Positions 52,536 to 60,684 of a DNA stretch of 64,000 bases are shown here, one piece after another. Under the pieces are notes generated by a model. It searched no databases, had not been told where the DNA came from, and saw only the letters and a program-made list of their open reading frames with translations. Every line of letters starts with the position of its first letter. Position 1 is the stretch's first letter. The stretch comes from Devosia marina. Lineage in GTDB: Bacteria > Pseudomonadota > Alphaproteobacteria > Rhizobiales > Devosiaceae. A program made the position numbers and the translations under genes. The DNA lies in the NCBI RefSeq assembly GCF_009758415.1, contig NZ_WQRF01000001.1, forward strand, positions 372,001 to 436,000. The letters are read 5' to 3'.

Positions 52536-53695
52536 GTGATCTGTCTGCAATCTCGGGCGCCCGCATTTTTGACGGCGAGAACTGGTTCGACGACGCGGCG
52601 CTGCTGATCGAATTCGGCTATGTCACCGGCATCGTCGCCAAGGCCGATATCCCCGATCATGCCGAGCGCGTGGTGCTCGATGGCGGCATGATTGTGCCCG
52701 GCTTTGTCGACCTGCAGGTCAATGGCGGGGGCGGGGTGCTGTTCAACAATGCCCCGACACTCGATTCCATCCGTACCATCTGCAACGCCCACGCACAGTT
52801 CGGCACCACCGCCCTGCTGCCCACACTGATTACCGATACGGCCGAGATAAACATCCAGGCCATCGCCGCCGGTGTAGCAGCGGCGGACCACCGCGTGCCC
52901 GGCTTCATCGGTTTGCATCTGGAAGGGCCGCATCTGGCACTTGCGCGCAAGGGAACGCATGATCCATCCCTGATCCGCCCGATGGATGAGACGGACCTTG
53001 AGCGTCTCTGCGCGGCCGCCGAGGCTCTGCCAAACCTGCTCTGCACCGTAGCCGCCGAAACTGTGCCCCCGGCGCAGATCGCCCGGCTCGCGGCGTCAGG
53101 TGCCGTTGTCAGCATTGGTCATTCCGACGCTGGCTACGATCAGACCATGGCGGCCTTCGAGGCCGGGGCAAGCATGGCCACCCATCTGTTCAATGCCATG
53201 AGCCAACTCGGCAATCGCGAGCCCGGCGTTGTTGGCGCGGTTCTGGACAGCAAGGCAGTGCATGCCGGCCTGATTGCCGACGGCATTCACGTGCATGCCG
53301 CCTCGATGGGTGCGGCACTGCGCGCCAAGCAGGGACCGGGTCACATCTTCCTGGTCACCGATTCCATGTCGCAGACCGGAACCGACCTCAAGACCATTGA
53401 ACTCAACGGCCGCACCATTACCCGTGCCGATGGCGCGCTGCGCCTCGCCGACGGTACGCTGGCCGGCGCCGACCTGGACATGATCGACGCGGTCAATTTC
53501 ATGATCGACCGGGTCGGCCTGGTTCCGGAAGAAGCATTCCGCATGGCGGCGCTCTATCCTGCCCGCGCCATCGGCGCCGACGACCGCCTGGGCCATCTGC
53601 GCCCATCGGCCGAAGCCAGCTTCGTGCATCTTTCTACTGACCGACATGTGCGATCGACCTGGATCGGGGGCGAAAAGGTCTGGAGTTTGAACTAG
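52532..53695 (+). CDS. nagA: N-acetylglucosamine-6-phosphate deacetylase
   Basis: NagA removes the acetyl group from GlcNAc-6-phosphate. The 387-residue amidohydrolase has MIVPGFVDLQVNGGGGVLFN near residue 50, HLEGPHLALARKGTHDP near 129 (metal-ligand Glu), the metal-ligand His in VSIGHSDAGYDQ near 195 and HLFNAMSQLGNREPG near 218, and catalytic Asp in LVTDSMSQTGT near 275. It completes the pathway from MurQ product to NagB-II substrate. It ends the operon; no clear terminator is seen in the next 136 bases. Confidence 0.94.
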   Translation: MSDLSAISGARIFDGENWFDDAALLIEFGYVTGIVAKADIPDHAERVVLDGGMIVPGFVDLQVNGGGGVLFNNAPTLDSIRTICNAHAQFGTTALLPTLITDTAEINIQAIAAGVAAADHRVPGFIGLHLEGPHLALARKGTHDPSLIRPMDETDLERLCAAAEALPNLLCTVAAETVPPAQIARLAASGAVVSIGHSDAGYDQTMAAFEAGASMATHLFNAMSQLGNREPGVVGAVLDSKAVHAGLIADGIHVHAASMGAALRAKQGPGHIFLVTDSMSQTGTDLKTIELNGRTITRADGALRLADGTLAGADLDMIDAVNFMIDRVGLVPEEAFRMAALYPARAIGADDRLGHLRPSAEASFVHLSTDRHVRSTWIGGEKVWSLN

Positions 53696-53831
53696 AACCA
53701 ACGCCACGCGCTCAGGCTGAGGCGAAAATGGCGATCTCCGAGACCCGGCGCGCAGCGTACTCCAGCACGTGAGCACCGGAAGCGGAGGAGATTGGCATTT
53801 GCAGAACAGCATCAGCGCGTGGCGGCCGATT

Positions 53832-54572
53832 CTAGCCTCGCCCGATATAGGGCATGGTGGTCGCCATCACGGTCATGAACTGCACATTGGCCGAAAGCGG
53901 CAGGTCCGCCATATAGCGCACCGCGTCGATCACATGGGCCACATCAAATGTCGGCTCCGGCGCCATCGTGCCATTGGCCTGGAGCGACCCGGCGCTCATA
54001 TTGCTCGTCATGTCCGTCGCCGCATTGCCGATATCGATCTGCCCGCAGGCTATATTATAGGGCCGGCCATCGAGCGAGATGGATTTGGTCAGTCCGGTGA
54101 TGGCGTGCTTGCTGGTAGTGTAGGATGCTGCATGCGGTCGAGGCACATAGGCCGAGATCGATCCATTGTTGATAATGCGTCCGCCCTGTGGGCTCTGATC
54201 GCGCATCATCCGGAACGCACCCTGCGCAATATAGAATGCGCCATTGAGATTGGTATCGATCATCTCGCGCCAGGTGGCTACCTCCAGATCGCCGAAATTG
54301 GCAGCCGGCGCAAACCGCCCCGCATTGTTGAACACCAGATCGAGCCGTCCCCGACGCGCAGCAATGCCCGCGAACAGCTCTTCAACAGACTGCGGCTGAG
54401 TGACGTCGCAGACATGGCCGTCAAAACCGTTCTCTGCGCTATGGGCTTTCACCAGTTCCGCCCGCCGACCGCAAATCACTACCCGCCAACCGTCCTGGGC
54501 CAAGCCACGCGCTACCCCCAAACCGATTCCCGAGGTTCCCCCCGTCACCAGCGCTACTTTTCCCTCAGCCAT
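53832..54572 (-). CDS. Short-chain dehydrogenase/reductase (SDR)
   Basis: This 246-residue classical SDR begins MAEGKVALVTGGTSGIGLGV. It has NNAG near residue 87, catalytic Ser in NNGSISAYVP near 137 and SYTTSKHAITG near 150-160. The substrate is unknown. AAGGAGAC precedes ATG 54572; the frame continues 30 codons upstream without SDR similarity. It converges on nagA and is divergent from the porin. Confidence 0.85.
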   Translation of the reverse strand: MAEGKVALVTGGTSGIGLGVARGLAQDGWRVVICGRRAELVKAHSAENGFDGHVCDVTQPQSVEELFAGIAARRGRLDLVFNNAGRFAPAANFGDLEVATWREMIDTNLNGAFYIAQGAFRMMRDQSPQGGRIINNGSISAYVPRPHAASYTTSKHAITGLTKSISLDGRPYNIACGQIDIGNAATDMTSNMSAGSLQANGTMAPEPTFDVAHVIDAVRYMADLPLSANVQFMTVMATTMPYIGRG

Positions 54573-54966
54573 ACAGGTCTCCTTATATCTTCCACGACTC
54601 TGCCACAGATCGGGCAGGTCGCCACATTCTTCCTGCGACGCGGCCATCCATGCCTTCTGCACGGGCGCAAAGTGGCAGGAACCTTACAATTTTAACGCTT
54701 TGTTCAACTCGCTTAACACTCCGTTTCCAGCTGTGTGCTGAATCTGCAACAACTGCTGTGCAACCACATTGTGACGACCCCAAAACCGGCTTGCCGCGAT
54801 TGCGTCAGCTTTTTGCATGCGTACAGTGGGTCTTGCGAATCCATGCATGGGATCGTTTGTCGGTCGCAACGCGACGGCAACACACAGCACCACGAATTGT
54901 GTGGTCGCGTTTCGACAAACCGCTGGGTAACCGGCACCAAAAATGACTGACTTTGGAGGTCAATTA
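54573..54966. other. Long region upstream of the porin gene
   Basis: These 394 bases precede a strongly expressed porin and are lower in GC than average. A ribosome site GGAGG lies at 54955-54959. An AT-rich patch (ACAATTTTAACGCTTTG near 54690) and TTGCGTCAGCTTTTTGCATG near 54800 may hold promoter elements, but I could not fix a -35/-10 pair. A long leader is possible, as porin mRNAs are often targets of small RNAs. Short open frames here lack support. Confidence 0.45.
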
Positions 54967-56403
54967 ATGAAACTCAAGAGCCTTATCCTCGGTTCTGTTG
55001 CTGCCGCTGGTCTTTCGACCGCTGGCTTCGCTGCCGATCTGGGTGTCCTCACCTCGCTCGACGTCTGTGACTCGCTCGGCATCTCCGGCCTGACCATCTC
55101 GTCGGCTGACAACTGCCTGCAGATCACCGGCGGCGTGAAGTACGAATTCAACTGGGGCGACTTCAACGGCAGCTTCAATGGTATGGGCGTCAACGCCGCT
55201 GCCGGCACCCGCAATGTCATGGATAACAACAACGTTGTTGTTGGTGGCACGACTTATGACAACGACTGGGACAGCAAGGTTGAGTCCTGGGTCAAGTTCG
55301 CCGGTACCGCTTCGTCTGATTTTGGTCCTGCCTCGGCAGTGATCAAGCTGAAGAACGAGTGGAAGACCACCGTCGTTAATGAAGGTTACGGCACGACCGG
55401 TGTTGCTGGTTCGGGTCTGACTGCTGGTAACGGCACAGTTGTTATCGATGAGGCCTATGTCTCGATCGGCGACACCACCACCATCATGGCTGGTAAGAAG
55501 GGTTCGATCGCTAACTTCGGCGACGACGAGCCGTTCAACTTCCTCGGCCTGTTCAACTCGGACGCCGTCGACAAGGGCGTAATGTTCGCCAAGGATCTGC
55601 CGTACGACGGTGGCCATGTCATCCAGGTCGTGTCCGACCTCGGTAATGGTGTTGTCGTCAAGGCTGGTCTTGAGAACCTCGACAGCAACGCGACTGCTGC
55701 CTTCGGTGCTGCAGTTCCGACCAACGCCGCCACCACAGCAGGCTGGTATGATGCTGTTGCGGCCGCTCAGAATGCCGGTACTGTTATCGGTGTTCTGGAA
55801 TATGCTGGCGACGGCATCACCGCTCATGTTACCGGTATGGCTGGCGGCATCCTCGACGGCGTCGTTGAGAACTGGGCTGTCCACGCTGGCGTGACCGGCA
55901 CCTTCGACATGTTCAAGGTCCGTGCTGCTGGTGCATACAGCGCCAACAACATGAACGACACCTACTGGAATGTCCTGGGTTCGGCTGAGGCTTCCTTCGA
56001 CATGTTCAAGATCGCTCTGTCGGGCGAAGCAACCGGCGGCCAGAACAACGGTACTGCCGTTGCCACGCAGACCGGTGTTGGTGGCTCCATCGGTGCTACG
56101 GTCACTGAAGGCGTCAGCATCAACCTCGGCGGTCGCTGGTTCGACGAAGACACTGGCACCAACAACACTGAAGGTTACCAGGTCGCTGCCCAGCTCGTGG
56201 CTGCCGTCTCTGAAACCATCAAGATCACCGGTGAAGTTGGCGTCTATGGCACCAACAAGGCTGTTGCTCAGCAGACCGACTTCTACGGCGCTGCTGAACT
56301 CGCTTGGGCTCCGGGTGGTGGTTTCACCTCCTCGGTCAAGGGCGAAGCTCACCAGAACGGTGCCTACAAGGTTACCTTCAAGGCTGCCAAGGAATTCAAG
56401 TAA
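54967..56403 (+). CDS. Outer-membrane porin (alphaproteobacterial Porin_2 type)
   Basis: This 478-residue protein begins MKLKSLILGSVAAAGLSTAG, a signal peptide cut near residue 22 (AGFAADL). The mature protein starts with an SLDVCDSLGISGLTISSADN segment, two cysteines and ITGGVKYEFNW, the first strand of a 16-strand-type beta barrel. It ends in a strand terminating FKAAKEFK, without the C-terminal Phe of enteric porins. Codon use is strongly biased (many GGT, GCT, GTT, AAC), indicating high expression. GGAGG upstream fixes the ATG at 54967. A strong terminator follows. Confidence 0.87.
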   Translation: MKLKSLILGSVAAAGLSTAGFAADLGVLTSLDVCDSLGISGLTISSADNCLQITGGVKYEFNWGDFNGSFNGMGVNAAAGTRNVMDNNNVVVGGTTYDNDWDSKVESWVKFAGTASSDFGPASAVIKLKNEWKTTVVNEGYGTTGVAGSGLTAGNGTVVIDEAYVSIGDTTTIMAGKKGSIANFGDDEPFNFLGLFNSDAVDKGVMFAKDLPYDGGHVIQVVSDLGNGVVVKAGLENLDSNATAAFGAAVPTNAATTAGWYDAVAAAQNAGTVIGVLEYAGDGITAHVTGMAGGILDGVVENWAVHAGVTGTFDMFKVRAAGAYSANNMNDTYWNVLGSAEASFDMFKIALSGEATGGQNNGTAVATQTGVGGSIGATVTEGVSINLGGRWFDEDTGTNNTEGYQVAAQLVAAVSETIKITGEVGVYGTNKAVAQQTDFYGAAELAWAPGGGFTSSVKGEAHQNGAYKVTFKAAKEFK

Positions 56404-56427
56404 TCCCTGGATTACTGCTGAATTTGG

Positions 56428-56452
56428 AAAGGCCCGGCTCTGCCGGGCCTTT
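56428..56452 (+). terminator. Rho-independent terminator of the porin gene
   Basis: A perfect 11-base-pair stem (AAAGGCCCGGC at 56428-56438 with 56442-56452) and 3-base loop are followed by CTTTCTTC. It lies 25 bases after the porin stop and fits its high, monocistronic expression. Confidence 0.88.
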
Positions 56453-56463
56453 CTTTCTTCGAG

Positions 56464-56593
56464 CCGTGCCAAAGGCAAATTCGCTCCGGTGGAGCGAATT
56501 TAGGTGACTTCGCAGACGGTTCGCGCAGCGAGTGCGCGGCTCCGGTGGAGCCGGGCAAGTCCAGAAGGCCATGAGAGCTATGCTCGAATGGCG
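56464..56593 (+). repeat. Dispersed palindromic element, copy C (extended form)
   Basis: The first palindrome is a perfect 11-base-pair stem (56477-56487 with 56491-56501, AAATTCGCTCC). The second unit GGCCATGAGAGCTATGC...ATGGCG at 56567-56593 is identical over its core to copy B. Between them lies a 65-base insert, absent from A and B, with its own hairpin CGGCTCC-GGT-GGAGCCG (56537-56553). This copy therefore shows that the element comes in simple and extended forms. Confidence 0.85.
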
Positions 56594-56648
56594 CCGGAGC
56601 ACGGTTCGCCCAGTGCTCTGATTGCTCCGGGAATATTGTGAGCGCTGT

Positions 56649-56677
56649 TTGACTTGCAGGTCACAGCAGACTCAAAT
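56649..56677 (+). promoter_or_regulatory. Candidate promoter of the BON/OmpA operon
   Basis: TTGACT (56649-56654) and TCAAAT (56672-56677) are separated by 17 bases. It is the best sigma-70-like pair in the gap and gives a leader of about 100 bases before the ATG at 56785. Confidence 0.5.
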
Positions 56678-56784
56678 GGGCGAAGCCCACACCTCTCCCA
56701 AGATCCATTCTGCCCCTTTTCTCTTTGTCCCCGTCCGCAAATCATCTAACCTTCTGAAAATTGCGGTTTTCCAATGGATTCGGG

Positions 56785-59700
56785 ATGATCAGGGACCTCC
56801 TTAAATGGGTGGCGCCGGGTGTTGTGACGGTGCTGGGTGGCACGATTGCAGCCTTGGCAATGGCAACGCCGGCCATGGTGAGCAATCTGGCGGAGGAGAG
56901 CAGAGCGGCTCTCGATGCCTCCGGTTCGAACTGGGCGCATGTCTCGATTTCCGGGCGACAGCTTCTTCTGTCGGGCACAACGTCCTCCGATACCGAACGC
57001 GATCTCGCCATGTCGCGGCTCGCCGCCCTGACCGGTATTGGTCGCATCGACCAAACTGTCACCATCGCACCTCTCGCCGCGCCCTACCGCATTAATGTAG
57101 CGATTGAAGATGACGCAGTAAGCCTCTTTGGCAGCGTGCCAAATGAGGATTTGCGACAGCTTCTGATGACCCTGCCGGGCCTGGCCGCTGTCGATCTGCA
57201 GATCAGATCCGGCCAACCTGATGAACAGCAATGGCGCAAGGGCGTGGAGTTCGCCCTCGCTCAGGCCGCACTGGTCGAGTCTGGACATTTCGAGTTGTCA
57301 GGGCTCACGCTCAACGCCATCGGTCGTGCCCGTTCCGAACAGGCCCTTGGTCATTTGCAAATGGCGCTTGCCGAACTTCCTGACGGCATTGGCAGCGGCG
57401 AAATCGCCGTCGAGCCGGTGCGGGTAACCCCTTATACCTGGCGCGCCGAATATGACGGCCAGCGCATCGCCATTTCCGGCCATGTGCCCGAAGAAAGACT
57501 GGTTGACCGCTTGCGCCTTGCCGATGTCTCTGGCGTGCCGATTGCCACCGGACTGTCCCTGGCCTCCGGCGCACCCAACGGCTTTGCAGAGCAGGCCAAG
57601 CTTCTGGTGGAACAATTGGCCCGGCTTGAGGAGGGCGAGGCGCGGATTACCGATGGGGTGAGCCACCTCACCGGCGTGCCGCCGAGCATTGAAGTCGCGC
57701 AGGCCGTCACCGAGGCCCTGTCTGGTCCCAATTCCATTGTTGAGCTGCAGCCGCCACGCATTGCGGACTACTGGATCAGCATCAATCGCCAGCCCGGCAA
57801 CGTGCTGGTCTTTGATGGCTACGTGCCCGATGAAGCCACCCGCGCGCAATTTGCCGAGGTTGATGGTGCGGATGTGTCCTTCCTCAAATTCGGAGCGGGT
57901 GCGCCGGAAGCCTATCGCCGCGCCGTCGATTTCGGCCTCGAACTGCTCGCGCATCTGTCCGAAGGCCGCTTTGCCCTTGCGGGCAATGTCGTGTCGCTTT
58001 CGGGCTCTGCCCAGACGCCGACCGACTATCGGGCCATCCAGACTCTGCTCGAAACGGGATTGCCCCAGGGAGTCTCGTTGGGCGAGATGGCCTACCAGGC
58101 CCCCGCCGCGGCCAGCTACAGCTTTGCCGCGCGTCGTGATTCAAGCGGCGCCGTGACTCTTGAAGGGCTGCTGCCCAATCCGCAGGTCGAAACGGAACTG
58201 CTGGCCCTCGCAGGACCGAATGCCCGTTCCAATGTCAGCTTCGCCTCGGGGGAAGCACTCAATTTCGCTGCCTCTGCCGAGCAGGCACTGCAGTTCCTGC
58301 CCTGGCTGCGCAGCGGCGTGGTGCGTTTCGATGGCGCAAGCTGGTCTGTCGAAGGCGAACCGGCGTCAGCAATCGACCAGGGGTCCATTGAGGCCGAATT
58401 TGCCGTTCGCGGTCTGGCGCAATCCGGCTGGAGCCTGGCGCTGACAGAGCCACGGCCTGAGCCGGTGATTGCAGATCCCTTTACCTGGTCCGCCGAGCGT
58501 TTGCCCGATGGCAGTTTCCTGTTCGCTGGCAATGTGCCTGCTGCTTCCCTGCAGGCCTATCTCAAGGTTCATGTCGGCACCCGCGTGGCCGATACCAGCC
58601 GCGTTGCGCTGGGCGCGCCGGACAATTTCGCCGCCGAAGCCCGCGCTGCGGTCGATGCGCTGCTTGCATTGCAAGAGGGTAGGGCGGCCTTTGACGGCAC
58701 CGATTGGACTCTTTTGGGAGAGGCCGCAACGCCAGATGCGCGAGATGCCAGCCTGGAACAGGCCTCGGTGCTCAACCTTGATGGCGACGCCAAGATCAAT
58801 GCGCCGGACACCGTCAATGACGCGCCCTATCTCTGGTCGGCCAGCAAGGCGTCCGATGGCAGCATCGTCTTCAATGGCGCCGTTCCGGCCGAGTCACTGC
58901 AGCGTTTCCTGGCTGTGCGGGGCGGCGATGCGGTGACGGACAATACGAGCGTCCGCACGGACGCGCCGGAGGCGTTTTCCGGCGAAGTACTGCAGGCGCT
59001 TGATCTGCTGGCCCTGCTGTCGGATGGCGAAGTCGCGTTTGACGGAACAGGCTGGACGGCGAACGGCGTCGGTCTCACCGCCGATATTCTGGCCGACGCA
59101 GAAGTCGTTTTGGGAACCGCGGCGCCCCGCTGGTCGATCGCCCTGCTTGAGCCCCAGAGCGCTACGGGAGGGCCTGTCGAGCCCGATATCATTGAGGCGG
59201 CAACTGAAACGCCCGTAGCCGAACCGGAGCCCGACCCCGCACCGGCGCCGGCTGAGGAGCCTGCTGCCACAGCTGTGCCAGAAACGGCGGCGGATGCTCC
59301 CGCAGCCGATCCAGCGATTGATCCGGCCTACACCTTTTCCGCCACGCGTACAGCCGAAGGTGCGGTGGAGCTGACCGGTTCAGTCCCGGCCGAAGCCACC
59401 GCACGCTATGCCGCAGCTTTGACCGGTGCCGATGGCAGCGCCTTGCAGGTCAGGATCGGGGCTCCGGAGGGGTTTGTCGGCAATCTGCAAATCGGCCTTC
59501 GCGCTCTTTTGCAATTGCAGTCCGGCCAATTGGCACTTGCTGATGGCACCTGGTCCCTCACCGGCGAGGCGCCTTCCTCGGCAGTCAGGACCGGGATCGA
59601 GGCGCAGATCGCGGCCCTTGGTGGTGATTGGACCGGGACGATTTCCGCCCCAACCAATCTGGCACTCTGTCAGGCCCGCCTGGCCGAGCTTTCCGCTCAC

Positions 59701-60039
59701 AATGCGATTCTCTTCCAGTCCGGCGCTGCCATCATTTCGGCCAGCGCCAACGCCGAGCTTGACGCCTTTGCCGAGGCGCTTGTGCTCTGCCCCAACGCGG
59801 CCATCGATGTCGAGGGCCATACCGATAGCGATGGCGACGACCAGCGCAATCTGGCCCTCTCGGTCGCCCGGGCGGAAGCTGTCGTCAATGCGTTGATCGA
59901 GCGCGGAATTGCCCCCGAGCGGCTCTATGCCATCGGCTATGGCGAAACGCAGCCGGTGGCCGACAACGCGACCGCTGCCGGCAAGCGGCAGAACCGGCGT
60001 ATTGTCGTTTCGGTTCGCGCTGCCGACGGCGCGGTCTGA
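56785..60039 (+). CDS. Envelope protein with tandem BON-like repeats and C-terminal OmpA domain
   Basis: This 1084-residue protein has one N-terminal membrane helix (about 10-30) and a BON domain (SNWAHVSISGRQLLLSG near 50). Seven tandem repeats of about 115 residues start near residues 99, 215, 328, 444, 564, 680 and 848, each with an aromatic (Y/F)xW/SxA lead, a GxVP motif and a later GAPxxF. A Pro/Glu/Ala-rich linker precedes the last repeat. The OmpA-like peptidoglycan-binding domain (about 955-1080) keeps VEGHTDSDG and NLALSVARAEAV. It is probably anchored in the inner membrane and bound to the cell wall. The start ATG 56785 is preceded by GGATTCGGG. First gene of a three-gene operon. 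Confidence 0.85.
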   Translation: MIRDLLKWVAPGVVTVLGGTIAALAMATPAMVSNLAEESRAALDASGSNWAHVSISGRQLLLSGTTSSDTERDLAMSRLAALTGIGRIDQTVTIAPLAAPYRINVAIEDDAVSLFGSVPNEDLRQLLMTLPGLAAVDLQIRSGQPDEQQWRKGVEFALAQAALVESGHFELSGLTLNAIGRARSEQALGHLQMALAELPDGIGSGEIAVEPVRVTPYTWRAEYDGQRIAISGHVPEERLVDRLRLADVSGVPIATGLSLASGAPNGFAEQAKLLVEQLARLEEGEARITDGVSHLTGVPPSIEVAQAVTEALSGPNSIVELQPPRIADYWISINRQPGNVLVFDGYVPDEATRAQFAEVDGADVSFLKFGAGAPEAYRRAVDFGLELLAHLSEGRFALAGNVVSLSGSAQTPTDYRAIQTLLETGLPQGVSLGEMAYQAPAAASYSFAARRDSSGAVTLEGLLPNPQVETELLALAGPNARSNVSFASGEALNFAASAEQALQFLPWLRSGVVRFDGASWSVEGEPASAIDQGSIEAEFAVRGLAQSGWSLALTEPRPEPVIADPFTWSAERLPDGSFLFAGNVPAASLQAYLKVHVGTRVADTSRVALGAPDNFAAEARAAVDALLALQEGRAAFDGTDWTLLGEAATPDARDASLEQASVLNLDGDAKINAPDTVNDAPYLWSASKASDGSIVFNGAVPAESLQRFLAVRGGDAVTDNTSVRTDAPEAFSGEVLQALDLLALLSDGEVAFDGTGWTANGVGLTADILADAEVVLGTAAPRWSIALLEPQSATGGPVEPDIIEAATETPVAEPEPDPAPAPAEEPAATAVPETAADAPAADPAIDPAYTFSATRTAEGAVELTGSVPAEATARYAAALTGADGSALQVRIGAPEGFVGNLQIGLRALLQLQSGQLALADGTWSLTGEAPSSAVRTGIEAQIAALGGDWTGTISAPTNLALCQARLAELSAHNAILFQSGAAIISASANAELDAFAEALVLCPNAAIDVEGHTDSDGDDQRNLALSVARAEAVVNALIERGIAPERLYAIGYGETQPVADNATAAGKRQNRRIVVSVRAADGAV

Positions 60040-60049
60040 GCACGTCGCC

Positions 60050-60172
60050 ATGGGGCCATTCGGGGCAACGCTGCTGTTCCTTTTGAGCTATTACTGGCCC
60101 TTCATGGCCGTGGCTGCGCTTGTCGGGCTGGTGACGGGCTGGCTGAGTCTTAGCCGTAAGGAACCGGAATGA
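60050..60172 (+). CDS. Small single-pass membrane protein
   Basis: This 40-residue protein begins MGPFGATLLFLLSYYWPFMA; one hydrophobic helix fills residues 5-32 and a short basic/acidic tail SRKEPE ends it. It starts ten bases after the OmpA-domain gene and its stop overlaps the next start (ATGA), so it is translationally coupled on both sides. The frame is open upstream inside the previous gene, which is not the real start. I do not know the family; conservation of this position in relatives would confirm it. Confidence 0.6.
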   Translation: MGPFGATLLFLLSYYWPFMAVAALVGLVTGWLSLSRKEPE

Positions 60173-60681
60173 TCCCGCTGGACCACATCATCGAAGTGGC
60201 CTTGCTGGTGCTCGCCGCCTATCTGGGTGGCTGCCTGATTGGCTATGGCGCCCATCTGTCTGTCCGGGCCTATCAGTCCCGTCCGCAGCTCGCCCCGGCC
60301 GTCACCGCAAGCAAAGCGAAGTCCTCCCCCGCAACAAGGAACGCGCCTGCACCCACCACCCGGTCGGCCGCCCGGCGCCTGGCTGGCGCGGTAGAACGCG
60401 AAGATACCGAGCCGGTCCAGGCCCCTGCCTCGTCCCAATTGCGCCCGCCGGATCTACCCGCGCCGCGTGATGGAAAGGCCGATAATCTTCAGGAAATCAA
60501 GGGGATAGGGCCGAAAACGGAATCAGCACTCAACGATCTTGGTATCTATCACTATGATCAGATCGCGGCCTGGACTGCGGCGCATATCGACTGGCTCGAA
60601 GGCCGCATCGCGGTCAAGGGCCGCATCCGCCGCGAGCAATGGGTGGAACAGGCAGTGCTGCTGGCCACTGCCATCGCGTGA
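60169..60681 (+). CDS. Membrane-anchored helix-hairpin-helix protein
   Basis: This is a 170-residue protein. An N-terminal helix (about 8-28, VALLVLAAYLGGCLIGYGAH) should anchor it in the membrane. A Pro/Ala/Arg-rich linker of about 75 residues leads to a C-terminal domain (about 105-165) with LQEIKGIGPKTESALNDLGI and YHYDQIAAW. This fold is that of the COG3743-like domain (flap-endonuclease-like or NADH-dehydrogenase-E-associated). Such domains can bind DNA or protein. It ends the OmpA operon and converges on the alpha/beta-hydrolase gene. Confidence 0.78.
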   Translation: MIPLDHIIEVALLVLAAYLGGCLIGYGAHLSVRAYQSRPQLAPAVTASKAKSSPATRNAPAPTTRSAARRLAGAVEREDTEPVQAPASSQLRPPDLPAPRDGKADNLQEIKGIGPKTESALNDLGIYHYDQIAAWTAAHIDWLEGRIAVKGRIRREQWVEQAVLLATAIA

Positions 60682-60684
60682 TAT

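Larger units (their letters stand above)
56404..56784. other. Porin-OmpA intergenic region
   Basis: This 381-base gap contains, in order, the porin terminator, repeat copy C, a further 8-base-pair stem (CCGGAGCA at 56594-56601 with TGCTCCGG at 56623-56630), and the candidate promoter of the OmpA-domain gene. No coding frame with a ribosome site is supported. Confidence 0.6.

Noticed and set aside
53769-54695. Plus-strand frame of 308 codons opposite the SDR at 53832-54572
   Set aside because: The SDR on the minus strand has all catalytic motifs and a good ribosome site; the plus frame is a shadow.
54964-56478. A 504-codon minus-strand open frame covering the porin gene
   Set aside because: It is an antisense shadow caused by the biased third-base pattern of the highly expressed porin; it has no ribosome site and no recognisable protein.
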